Shown here one piece after another: positions 51,345 to 58,858 of a DNA stretch of 64,000 nt. Source of the DNA: Streptomyces spectabilis (GTDB lineage Bacteria > Actinomycetota > Actinomycetes > Streptomycetales > Streptomycetaceae); assembly GCF_008704795.1 (NCBI RefSeq), contig NZ_CP023690.1:6458501-6522500 (forward strand). The letters run 5' to 3'. Position numbers and translations under genes: made by a program. Positions within the stretch are counted from its first letter, which is position 1. Each line of letters opens with the position of its first letter. The notes beneath the pieces are model-generated. The model did no database searches. It was not told where the DNA came from and was given only the letters and a program-made list of their open reading frames with translations.

Positions 51345-52093
51345 GGCGAGCCGAGCCGGTAGCCGACGCCGTGCACCGTGTGCACGAGCCGGGTCTCGCC
51401 GCCGGACTCCAGCTTGCGGCGCAGATAGCCGACGTACACCGCAAGGGAGTTGGAGTCGGGCCCGAAGTCGCGCCCCCACACCGCCTCGTGGATCAGCTCG
51501 CGGGGGAGCACCTGGCCCGCGTTGCGCAGCAGGAGTTCGAGCAGCGTGGCCTCCGTGCGGCTGAACTCGACGCCGCGCCCGCCGCGCACACCGGTGCGGG
51601 TGCGCGGGTCCAGGGTCAGGTCCCCGTACGTCAGCTCGTCGCCGTCGGCGCCCGGCTCGCCCGCGTCCGGTCCCGCGCGGCGGAGCAGCGCGCGCACCCG
51701 GGCCGCCAGCTCGTCCAGGGCGAAGGGCTTGACCAGATAGTCGTCGGCGCCCGCGTCGAGCCCGTCGACCCGGTCGCTCACGGCGTCCAGGGCGGTCAGG
51801 ACGAGCACCGGGGTGCGGTCGCCCGCCGCCCGCAGCTGACGGCAGACGGCGAGCCCGTCCATGACGGGCATCATCACGTCGAGCACCACCAGGCCCGGCT
51901 CCCACCGGGCCACGGCGGTCAGCGCCTGCTGGCCGTCCCCGGCCCCGCGGACCGAGAAGCCCTCGACGGTGAGCGCGTCCTCCACGGCGGCCCGCACCTC
52001 GGGGTCGTCGTCGACGACGAGCACCTTGGCCGCCGGGCCGCGGGGCGCGGACCCCGGCCGTCCCGCGCCCGCTCTCTGCCTGATCTCGTTCAT
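51341..52093 (-). CDS. OmpR/PhoB-family response regulator
   Basis: 250 residues: a 20-residue Arg/Gly-rich leader, receiver with Asp72 (VVLDVMMPVMDG) and YLVKPFAL lysine, then a winged helix (EFSRTEATLLELLLRNAGQV ... LAVYVGYLRRKLE ... VHGVGYRLG). ATG 52093. Likely controls itself and the divergent murG2 operon through the 11-bp-spaced repeats at 52116-52132. Confidence 0.93.
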   Translation of the reverse strand: MNEIRQRAGAGRPGSAPRGPAAKVLVVDDDPEVRAAVEDALTVEGFSVRGAGDGQQALTAVARWEPGLVVLDVMMPVMDGLAVCRQLRAAGDRTPVLVLTALDAVSDRVDGLDAGADDYLVKPFALDELAARVRALLRRAGPDAGEPGADGDELTYGDLTLDPRTRTGVRGGRGVEFSRTEATLLELLLRNAGQVLPRELIHEAVWGRDFGPDSNSLAVYVGYLRRKLESGGETRLVHTVHGVGYRLGSP

Positions 52094-52115
52094 GCACCAA
52101 AGGTGCCAAACGCGG

Positions 52116-52132
52116 CTCTTAAAACCCTCTTA
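52116..52132. promoter_or_regulatory. CTCTTA direct repeats, 11 bp apart
   Basis: CTCTTA at 52116-52121 and 52127-52132 in the 64-bp gap between the response regulator and the MurG-like gene. Eleven-bp spacing is the hallmark of OmpR-type sites. A small hairpin GCACC-AAA-GGTGC (52094-52106) sits against the regulator's start. Confidence 0.6.
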
Positions 52133-52157
52133 GGGCGAGCGTCGACGGTGTGCCGGT

Positions 52158-53363
52158 ATGAAACCAGCCGTCACTTCCGTCACCGCACCCAGCCGGCCCG
52201 GGTCCCTGTCCGTCGTGATCGGCGCGGGCGGCACCGGCGGGCACATCTACCCGGGCCTCGCCCTCGCCGACGCCCTGCGCCGGGCCGTGCCGGGCGCCGT
52301 GGTCTCGTTCGTCGGGACCGAGCGGGGCCTGGAGACCCGGCTCATCCCCGAGGCCGGCTACCGCCTGCACACCGTCGACATGATCCCGTTCGACCCCGCG
52401 CTCGGCGCGAAGCGGTACCTGCTGCCCGCGGCCCTCCTGAAGTCCGGCGCCCAGTGCCGGGCGATCCTGCGCGAGCAGGGCGCGCACGTCGCCGTCGGCA
52501 TGGGCGGCTACCCCAGCGCCCCCGTCATCGTCGGCGCCCGGATGGCGGGCCTGCCCAGCCTCATCCACGAGTCCAACGCCGTCCCCGGCCGCGCCAACCG
52601 CTTCGCCGCGCGCCTCACCCCGCACATGGCCGTCGCCTTCGACCGCAGCCGCGCGCACCTGCCCGGCGGCCACCGCGCCCACACCACCGGCATGCCCATC
52701 GCCGACGCCCTGGCCCGCCTGGACAGGACCGCCCTGCGCGCCGACGCGCGGCGCGCGCTCGGCGTGCCGGACGGGGCGCGGCTGCTCCTCTTCAACGGCG
52801 GCAGCCTGGGGGCGGCCCGCCTCACCGAGGCCGCGCTCGGGCTCGCCGCCCGGTGGCGGCACCGCGGCGACGTCCATCTGCTGATCAAGACCGGGCCCGC
52901 CGCGCTCGACGAGGCGCGGGCGCGGCTCGCGCACGACGGCGGTGACGCCGTGGCCCGCGCCGTGCCCTATCTGGACCGGATGGACCTCGCGTACGCCGCC
53001 GCCGACCTGGTGGTGTGCCGCGCGGGTTCCGCGACCGTCGCCGAGCTGGCCAGCACCGGGGTGCCCGCCGTCCTCGTGCCCTATCCGCACGCGCCCGGCG
53101 ACCACCAGACCCACAACGCGCGCGTCCTGTCCGACGCGGGCGCGGGCCTCCTCCTGCCCGACGCCGAGGTGACCGCCGACCGGCTCGCCGCGCTCGTCGG
53201 GCCGCTCCTCGACTCCCCGGCGCGGCTCGCCGCCATGAGCGGCGCCGCGGACCCGGGGCCGCACGCCCGCGCCGCCGACCTGCTCGCGGCGCGCGTCCTC
53301 GACCTCGCCCACGGGGCGGGATCCACCCACCACCCCTCCACCCACTGGGAGAACGCCGCATGA
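52158..53363 (+). CDS. MurG-like N-acetylglucosaminyltransferase paralogue
   Basis: 401 residues with the full MurG signature: GAGGTGGHIYPGLALA, VGMGGYPSAPVIVGAR, HESNAVPGRANRF (canonical HEQNA, here Ser for Gln), GGSLGAARLTEAAL and CRAGSATVAELASTG...DHQTHNA. MurG adds GlcNAc to lipid I. The housekeeping murG sits in the dcw cluster, elsewhere, so this is a second copy, probably for a modified wall precursor or another lipid-linked glycan. An N-terminal extension of about 15 residues is unusual. ATGA overlap with the SDR gene. Confidence 0.88.
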   Translation: MKPAVTSVTAPSRPGSLSVVIGAGGTGGHIYPGLALADALRRAVPGAVVSFVGTERGLETRLIPEAGYRLHTVDMIPFDPALGAKRYLLPAALLKSGAQCRAILREQGAHVAVGMGGYPSAPVIVGARMAGLPSLIHESNAVPGRANRFAARLTPHMAVAFDRSRAHLPGGHRAHTTGMPIADALARLDRTALRADARRALGVPDGARLLLFNGGSLGAARLTEAALGLAARWRHRGDVHLLIKTGPAALDEARARLAHDGGDAVARAVPYLDRMDLAYAAADLVVCRAGSATVAELASTGVPAVLVPYPHAPGDHQTHNARVLSDAGAGLLLPDAEVTADRLAALVGPLLDSPARLAAMSGAADPGPHARAADLLAARVLDLAHGAGSTHHPSTHWENAA

Positions 53364-54367
53364 CCACGCCTATGCCTTCCTTCGACTGGAGCGACCGCAC
53401 CGTCCTCGTCACCGGCGCCGAGGGCTTCATCGGCTCCACCCTCGTCGACCTGCTCCTGGCGCGCGGCGCGCGCGTCCGCGCCTTCGTGCACTACAAGCCG
53501 TACGCGGAGAAGGGGAACCTGGCGCATCTGCTCGGCGACCCGAGGGTCGAGTTCCTCGCCGGGGACGTCCGCGACCCGGGGCGCGTGTCCGACGCCGTCG
53601 CCGGGTGCGACACCGTCTTCCACCTGGCGGCGCTCATCGGCATCCCGTACTCGTACGACTCTCCCGGCGCGTACGTGCAGACGAACGTCGTCGGCACCGA
53701 GAACGTCGCGGAGGCCTGCCGGCGGCACGCCGTGCGGCGGCTCGTCCACACCTCGACGAGCGAGGTGTACGGGACCGCGCGGGCGGTGCCGATCAGCGAG
53801 AGCCACCCGCTGCAGCCGCAGTCGCCGTACTCCGCCTCGAAGATCGGCGCCGATATGGCGGTGCTGTCCCACTGGCACGCCTTCGAGCTGCCGGTGGCCG
53901 TCGTGCGGCCCTTCAACACCTACGGTCCGCGGCAGTCCGCCCGGGCCGTGATCCCCACCATCCTCGCCCAACTCCACTCCGGCGCGCGGGAGATCAAGCT
54001 CGGCTCCCTCACGCCGACGCGCGACTTCACGTACGTGACCGACACCGCGCGCGGGTTCCTCGCCGTGGCGGAGAGCGAGCGGGCGCTCGGGCACGTGGTG
54101 AACCTCGGGGTGGGGCGGGAGATCTCTATCGGGGAGCTGGCGGACGCGCTCATCGCTGCGAGCGGGCGGGAGGCTCGGGTCGTGGTCGATCCCGCGCGGC
54201 TGCGGCCCTCCGGGAGCGAGGTGGAGCGCCTCGTCTCCGACAACTCCCGGGCCCGGGAGTGGGCCTCCTGGATACCGGAGGTCTCCCTCAAGCAGGGGCT
54301 CGCACACACCTCGGCCTGGGTGGAGGCCAACCTCCCCCTCTTCGCCCCGTCCCGCTACCAGATCTGA
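53360..54367 (+). CDS. NAD-dependent epimerase/dehydratase (extended SDR)
   Basis: 335 residues. Rossmann motif TGAEGFIGS, catalytic SPYSASK (Tyr-xxx-Lys), RPFNTYGPRQS and TRDFTYVTDTARGF, as in UDP-glucose 4-epimerases, UDP-glucuronate decarboxylases and GDP-mannose 4,6-dehydratases. It presumably makes the sugar nucleotide used by the coupled MurG-like enzyme. Exact reaction cannot be told from motifs alone. Confidence 0.9.
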   Translation: MTTPMPSFDWSDRTVLVTGAEGFIGSTLVDLLLARGARVRAFVHYKPYAEKGNLAHLLGDPRVEFLAGDVRDPGRVSDAVAGCDTVFHLAALIGIPYSYDSPGAYVQTNVVGTENVAEACRRHAVRRLVHTSTSEVYGTARAVPISESHPLQPQSPYSASKIGADMAVLSHWHAFELPVAVVRPFNTYGPRQSARAVIPTILAQLHSGAREIKLGSLTPTRDFTYVTDTARGFLAVAESERALGHVVNLGVGREISIGELADALIAASGREARVVVDPARLRPSGSEVERLVSDNSRAREWASWIPEVSLKQGLAHTSAWVEANLPLFAPSRYQI

Positions 54368-54375
54368 CCCCGGCC

Positions 54376-54553
54376 GCTACCGCGCCGGACCCCTCCCACC
54401 CACCCACCCGTACCTGCCCCAGCGCCGGGGCCCGGCCCCGACCTGGCGGCCCGCACGCCGCCGTCCGTCTACCCCGCCGCTACCGCGGCGGGTGTCTCCC
54501 ACCCACCCACCCGTACCTGCCCCAGCGCCGGGGCCGGGCCCCGACCTGGCGGC
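54376..54553. repeat. Two tandem ~103-bp repeats (starts 54376, 54479)
   Basis: Same family as the three units at 18966-19270: GCTACCGCG(C/G)CGG, CCCACCCACCCACCCG, TACCTGCCCCAGCGCCGGGG, CCCCGACCTGGCGGCC. Confidence 0.8.
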
Positions 54554-54580
54554 CGCCCGCCGTCGTCCGACCGGACCCTG

Positions 54581-54602
54581 CCCACCCCCAGGAGGGGGTG
54601 GG
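54581..54602 (+). terminator. Hairpin in the repeat region downstream of the SDR gene
   Basis: CCCACCCCC-AGGA-GGGGGTGGG, perfect 9-bp arms. Confidence 0.5.
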
Positions 54603-54679
54603 TGGGCGGGAAACAGGCGGGCGGGCAGGGACCTGCGGGCTAACGGGCTGCTGGCGACGGTGATCGGGCGGGACCATCC

Positions 54680-54770
54680 AGCCCGTCCGGCGTTTGAGGA
54701 CGAGCGCGTCAGCGCGACCGATCGAGCCTGTCCGGCGATTGAGGACAAGCGCGTTAGCGCGGTGGGTTGA
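54680..54770. repeat. Two tandem GTTTGAGG elements (45-46 bp each)
   Basis: AGCCCGTCCGGCGTTTGAGG... at 54680 and AGCCTGTCCGGCGATTGAGG... at 54725, each continuing GAC(A/G)AGCGCGT(T/C)AGCGCG. Confidence 0.8.
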
Positions 54771-54818
54771 GATCGGCCAGAGAACGGGTGGGTGGGAGAG
54801 AGGGGAGGAGAAGGCATG

Positions 54819-54837
54819 GCCCCGGCCCGGCCGGGGC
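54819..54837 (-). terminator. Hairpin at the tetR stop codon
   Basis: GCCCCGGCC-C-GGCCGGGGC, 9-bp arms, overlapping the stop codon of the TetR gene. Confidence 0.45.
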
Positions 54838-55481
54838 TATGGCGTGTCGGGCCCCCGGCCAGAAGCCGCGGAGAGGCCGCCCAGGAGCAGCAACGTGAAG
54901 CTACGGGCCCAGTCGGGATCGACCGGCTCCGCGCTGACGAGCGCCCGGTGCACCACCGCCCCGGCGATGACGTCGAAGATGAGGTCGGCCGTCCGGGCGG
55001 CAGCCACCGCGTCGGGCTCGACCGGCAGCTCCCCCCGCGCCTGCGCCCGCTGCCGCCCTTCGAGGACCAACCGCTTCTGCCGGTCGACGATGGAGGCCCG
55101 CACCCGCTCCCGCAGCGGCGCGTCCGTCGTGGACTCCGCGACCACCGCCATCAGCGCCGTCTTCGTCTCGGGCCGCCCGAGCAGCGCCGCGAACTGCAGG
55201 ACCACGCTCTCGATGTCGGTGGCGAGGCTGCCGCTGTCCGGCAGTTCGAGCTCGTCGAAGAGCTCCGCCACCGCGTCCACGACCAGCTCGCTCTTGCCCG
55301 CCCAGCGCCGGTAGAGGGTCGTCTTGGCGACCCCCGCCCGCGTCGCGACGTCGCCGAGGGTCAGCTTCGTCCAGCCGAGATCGACCAGGGCCGCGCGGGT
55401 CGCTTCGAGGATGGCGGTGTCCGCCTCGACGCTGCGCGGGCGGCCTCCGGCGCGCGTGGACGGTGTACTGCGGCTCTGCAT
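54837..55481 (-). CDS. TetR-family regulator
   Basis: 214 residues. Helix-turn-helix TLGDVATRAGVAKTTLYRRW, followed by AGKSELVVDAV; C-terminal TetR_C domain of the AcrR type. ATG 55481 chosen (MQSRSTPSTRAGGRPRS); in-frame ATGs at 55493 and 55541 are possible. A palindrome at 55578-55594 upstream may be its operator. Regulon unknown. Confidence 0.87.
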   Translation of the reverse strand: MQSRSTPSTRAGGRPRSVEADTAILEATRAALVDLGWTKLTLGDVATRAGVAKTTLYRRWAGKSELVVDAVAELFDELELPDSGSLATDIESVVLQFAALLGRPETKTALMAVVAESTTDAPLRERVRASIVDRQKRLVLEGRQRAQARGELPVEPDAVAAARTADLIFDVIAGAVVHRALVSAEPVDPDWARSFTLLLLGGLSAASGRGPDTP

Positions 55482-55826
55482 GCCCGCGACCATACCGGCG
55501 AGTACGGTCCCGTCGAGCGGCGCGTGCGTGAGGGAGATCACTCGGAGCCCCGTGCCGGGCCGGGGCGGGTCCGGTTACGCTACGACCCGTAGCGAAAGCC
55601 GCGCACGGAGGCCGCAGAGCCACGTCCGGCGGCGAGCCGCTGCGAGCGAACCTCTACCGCCCCAGGGCGGCAACCACGAGCGCGGGGTGGGGACCCCGCG
55701 CGACGAACGGCACGAACGGTCCTCCTCGGGCCCGGCGCCCGGCTCGTCCGTCAGCCCCGCAATCCGGCGGGGGTCGCGGAAGACGGGCGGGCACAGTTCC
55801 CGCACGGCTTGGGGGAGGATGTACTC
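55482..55826. other. 345-bp divergent intergenic region
   Basis: Holds a 17-bp palindrome (55578-55594) and a hairpin GCGCGGGGT-GGGG-ACCCCGCGC (55680-55701). No gene seen. Confidence 0.6.
55578..55594. promoter_or_regulatory. Candidate TetR operator
   Basis: CGCTACG-ACC-CGTAGCG, perfect 7-bp arms, about 97 bp upstream of the TetR start codon. Confidence 0.5.
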
Positions 55827-56795
55827 ATGCAGCCACGGAACATGTCCATGAGCGGAGTCGTCGACCTCGCCGCGGTGAAGGCGGCCCAGGAGGCCAAGGC
55901 GAAGGCGGAGCAGGCTCGCGCCGAAGCGGCCAGGAACGGCGGCGGCGGGGCCGTCACCCCCGAGAGTCTCGTCATCGACGTCGACGAGGCGGGTTTCGAG
56001 CGCGACGTACTGCAGCGTTCCACCGAGGTGCCCGTCGTCATCGACTTCTGGGCCGAGTGGTGCGAGCCGTGCAAGCAGCTCAGCCCGCTTCTGGAGCGGC
56101 TGACGCAGGAATACAACGGCCGCTTCCTGCTCGCGAAGATCGACGTCGACGCGAACCAGATGCTGATGCAGCAGTTCGGCGTGCAGGGCATCCCCGCGGT
56201 GTTCGCGGTGGTCGCGGGCCAGGCGCTGCCGCTCTTCCAGGGCGCGGCCCCCGAGGCGCAGATCCGCCAGACCCTGGACCAGCTGGTCCAGGTCGCGGAG
56301 GAGCGCTTCGGACTCACCGGTCTGGCCGTCGACGCGGACGCCCCCGACGACGCGCAGCCCGCCCCCGTCCCCGCGGGCCCGTACGACGCCGCGCTCGCGG
56401 CCGCCGTCCAGGCCCTGGACGCGGGCGACTTCAGCGGCGCCGTCCAGGCGTACGAGAACGTGCTGAGCGAGGACCCCGCCAACACCGAGGCCAAGCTCGG
56501 CCTCGCCCAGGCCCAACTCCTGCGCCGCGTGCAGGACATGGACCCGGCGGCCGTCCGCAAGGACGCCGCGGAGAAGCCGGGCGACGCCCGGGCGCAGATC
56601 GCGGCGGCCGACCTCGACCTGGTCGGCGGGCACGTCGAGGACGCCTTCGGACGTCTGGTCGAGACGGTCCGGCGCACGGCGGGCGAGGAGCGCGACGCGG
56701 CCCGGGTGCGCCTCCTCGAACTCTTCGAGGTGGTGGGCGCCGACGACCCGCGTGTGACGGCGGCGCGCACGGCGCTCGCCCGGGTGCTCTTCTGA
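55827..56795 (+). CDS. Thioredoxin-TPR co-chaperone, CnoX/YbbN-like
   Basis: 322 residues: Ala-rich N-terminal helix with many Lys/Glu (about 10-40), a thioredoxin fold with active site WCEPC (about 80-84; canonical WCGPC), then TPR-like helices (about 180-320). E. coli CnoX (YbbN) has the same order and links redox stress to GroEL/DnaK. Both cysteines are present here, so redox activity is likely. ATG 55827 with GGGGGAGGA. Monocistronic. Confidence 0.9.
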   Translation: MQPRNMSMSGVVDLAAVKAAQEAKAKAEQARAEAARNGGGGAVTPESLVIDVDEAGFERDVLQRSTEVPVVIDFWAEWCEPCKQLSPLLERLTQEYNGRFLLAKIDVDANQMLMQQFGVQGIPAVFAVVAGQALPLFQGAAPEAQIRQTLDQLVQVAEERFGLTGLAVDADAPDDAQPAPVPAGPYDAALAAAVQALDAGDFSGAVQAYENVLSEDPANTEAKLGLAQAQLLRRVQDMDPAAVRKDAAEKPGDARAQIAAADLDLVGGHVEDAFGRLVETVRRTAGEERDAARVRLLELFEVVGADDPRVTAARTALARVLF

Positions 56796-56934
56796 GTCGC
56801 CCTCCGGGCGCGATGCGCCCGGAGTCCGGTATTCCGCCGGATTTGCCCCGGCCTGCCCGGCCGTCTGTCCGCTGACCGGTCACGTCGGGCCGGGGCGCGT
56901 GGTGCCCAAGTGAAAAGTCTGTTCCCGCAGTGCC

Positions 56935-56978
56935 ACAGTGGCCGCGTTTTGCCAAATCTTGGCAAACGCGGCCACTGT
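56935..56978. repeat. Large inverted repeat, 20-bp arms
   Basis: 56935-56955 pairs with 56959-56978 with one bulged T; the tip reads TTGCCAAATCTTGGCAA. No U-tract follows, so operator or RNA element is as likely as terminator. Nearest gene end is 140 bp upstream. Confidence 0.75.
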
Positions 56979-57231
56979 TACTTGGAGTAAGTCCGAAGCG
57001 GCATTCTGTCCAATTCTGTTCGCCAATATCCGGATCTTGCCGGTCTGTTGAAACCACCGTGTGTCGCTGACCGGTGCCAGGCCGTCAGGCCGTGGTTATC
57101 CGACCGTTACCGGCGAGTAATGAACCCCTTGTGCGGGCGCCGAGAATGCACCACGATCGGCCACGCTCGGTCCATTGCCCGCAGCCCGAAGGCCATTCGG
57201 GAGACGGGTTTTCTGGGTCCCCACCGAGTAG

Positions 57232-57381
57232 GCCGGCGACGCCGTCGCCGGTCTGGGACAGGGGGGTCTCTGCCCGTCCGTACGGCAGGGCCTGTCCGGC
57301 AGGGTTGTGCGTGATGAGTCAGGCGCGACCAGTGGTTGTCGCTCGGGGGTGATCGCCGGTGACTCAGGCGCGCTGCGCCTG
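57232..57381 (+). promoter_or_regulatory. Cluster of hairpins in the likely 5' leader of the DUF6230 gene
   Basis: Stems CCGGCGACG/CGTCGCCGG (57232-57250), GGACAGG/CCTGTCC with inner CTGCC/GGCAG (57255-57296) and CAGGCGC/GCGCCTG (57365-57381). Not matched to any riboswitch I know. Confidence 0.45.
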
Positions 57382-57495
57382 GCGACGCGGGCGCTCTCCT
57401 GACCGAGGACGTAGCACTTCTCCCATCCCCGCTCCGCTGCACCGACCCCTCGGGATCAGCGGGACGGAGATGTACGTCCGAGAAGGAGGAAAGTC

Positions 57496-58122
57496 ATGGA
57501 GTCCGTGGCTCGTGGCGGAACCAGATGGAAGCGGTTCGCCGTGGTCATGGTGCCGAGCGTCGCGGCGACGGCCGCGATAGGCGTGGCCCTCTCACAGGGT
57601 GCGCTCGCGGCATCGTTCAGTGTGTCCGGTCAGCAGTTCAAGGTGACCGCCAAGGAACTCAAGGGCAAGGGATTCGTCCAGTACGGGGCGATGGACGTCG
57701 GCAAGTCGGGCAAGCACCCGGTCGCCGTCGTCGGCCTCGACTCGGCAGAGATCACCAAGCTGTGCCAGTCCGTGGTCGTCCCGGTGCCGTTGTTCGGCAA
57801 TGTGTCGATGACGCTCAAGGCCGGTGGCGGGGGCGACCCCGTCGAGGCCAAGAAGCTCTTCATCGACGCCGACGACCTGCGCGCCAACGCGACGTTCACC
57901 AACGTCGACATCGGCGTGTCGGTCGACCGCACGACGAAGGGCCCCGGCCCGAACCCGCAGGACAAGCCCAAGAAGCAGTACGTTCCGGACTCGTTCGCGC
58001 AGCAGGCCGACGAGGTGCTCTTCACCGATGTGGAGCAGCGCGCGTGGGCCACCAGCGCCGGTACCTTCAAGCTCTCCGGCCTGCACATGTCGGTCAAGAA
58101 GGGCAAGCACGAGTGCTACTGA
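57496..58122 (+). CDS. Exported DUF6230-family protein
   Basis: 208 residues: signal peptide (about 13-38, ending ALA), then a beta-rich domain. Two Cys, one at LCQSVVVPVPLFG and one third from the end (HECY). C-terminal segment VLFTDVEQRAWATSAGTFKL then SGLHMSV resembles the end of the third protein of this cluster. AAGGAGG ribosome site. Function unknown; family assignment is from memory of the pattern. Confidence 0.82.
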   Translation: MESVARGGTRWKRFAVVMVPSVAATAAIGVALSQGALAASFSVSGQQFKVTAKELKGKGFVQYGAMDVGKSGKHPVAVVGLDSAEITKLCQSVVVPVPLFGNVSMTLKAGGGGDPVEAKKLFIDADDLRANATFTNVDIGVSVDRTTKGPGPNPQDKPKKQYVPDSFAQQADEVLFTDVEQRAWATSAGTFKLSGLHMSVKKGKHECY

Positions 58123-58330
58123 GGCAGTTGACGCCCCGGTCTCCCCAGCCTCACTCATCCGCTTCGCTCCACCGAGCCGCAGTTGAGGCCGTTGCCGAGG
58201 CACTTGCTGTCTGAGCCGCACTCTTGCGCCGAACGGCCGGGCGCGGGGGCGCCGCACGTCTTCGACCTGCTGTCCCCGTGCCCGTATCCGACACACAGAA
58301 CCAAACGCCGTACCCGAGGAGCTGTACGAC

Positions 58331-58858
58331 ATGAGCGCCGAAGCGCAAGTGGGCCTTGGTGGTAGCAAGCTTGGCCGGATGCGCCGGGGTTTCCGAGGGT
58401 GGCGCGGTCAGCGCCCGTTCTGGGGTGGCCTGCTGACACTGCTCGGTGGCATCCCGATCATGTACTTCCCGTACGCGAATCTCACGCTCGGCACCTTGAC
58501 CATCCGGATGGCGACCACTGCCGGAGCCGGATCGCTGATCATCGGTGTGCTGCTGGTCGTGCTCGGTCTGACCATGTGGTTCCAGCCGCAGTCCCGCGTG
58601 TTCGCGGGCGTCGCGGCGATCCTGCTCGCCCTCGTCTCCCTGGTGGTGTCCAACTTCGGCGGCTTCGTCATGGGCTTCCTGCTCGCCCTCGTCGGTGGCG
58701 CGCTCGGCATCTCCTGGGTGCACGAGAAGCCGCAGAAGCCCGCGAGACGGCGCGCGAAGGCGCCGGACGGGGCGGTGTCCGGGGCGGGCGGTGCGACCGA
58801 TGACTTGTCAGGAACGAGCCCGGCCAACGGGACGAACGGGAGGCACCGTGCCGACTGA
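58331..58858 (+). CDS. DUF6114-family membrane protein
   Basis: 175 residues: basic N-terminus, about four tightly packed hydrophobic helices (about 30-130) with many Gly, then a hydrophilic tail. Stop overlaps the start of the next gene by 11 bp, so the two are coupled. DUF6230 and DUF6114 genes are habitual neighbours in Streptomyces. Function unknown. Confidence 0.82.
   Translation: MSAEAQVGLGGSKLGRMRRGFRGWRGQRPFWGGLLTLLGGIPIMYFPYANLTLGTLTIRMATTAGAGSLIIGVLLVVLGLTMWFQPQSRVFAGVAAILLALVSLVVSNFGGFVMGFLLALVGGALGISWVHEKPQKPARRRAKAPDGAVSGAGGATDDLSGTSPANGTNGRHRAD

Larger units (their letters stand above)
54368..54836. other. 470-bp intergenic repeat region
   Basis: No credible gene. Contains two tandem ~103-bp units (54376-54553), a hairpin (54581-54602), two GTTTGAGG elements (54680-54770) and a G-rich tail: the same layout and order as 18966-19345. 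Confidence 0.75.
56796..57495. other. 700-bp structured non-coding region upstream of the DUF6230 gene
   Basis: No credible gene on either strand. Contains a 20-bp-arm inverted repeat (56935-56978) and, closer to the gene, hairpins at 57232-57250, 57255-57296 (nested) and 57365-57381, plus a TGA(G/C)TCAGGCGCG direct repeat (57315 and 57360). Could be a long regulated leader or hold a small RNA. Confidence 0.6.
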
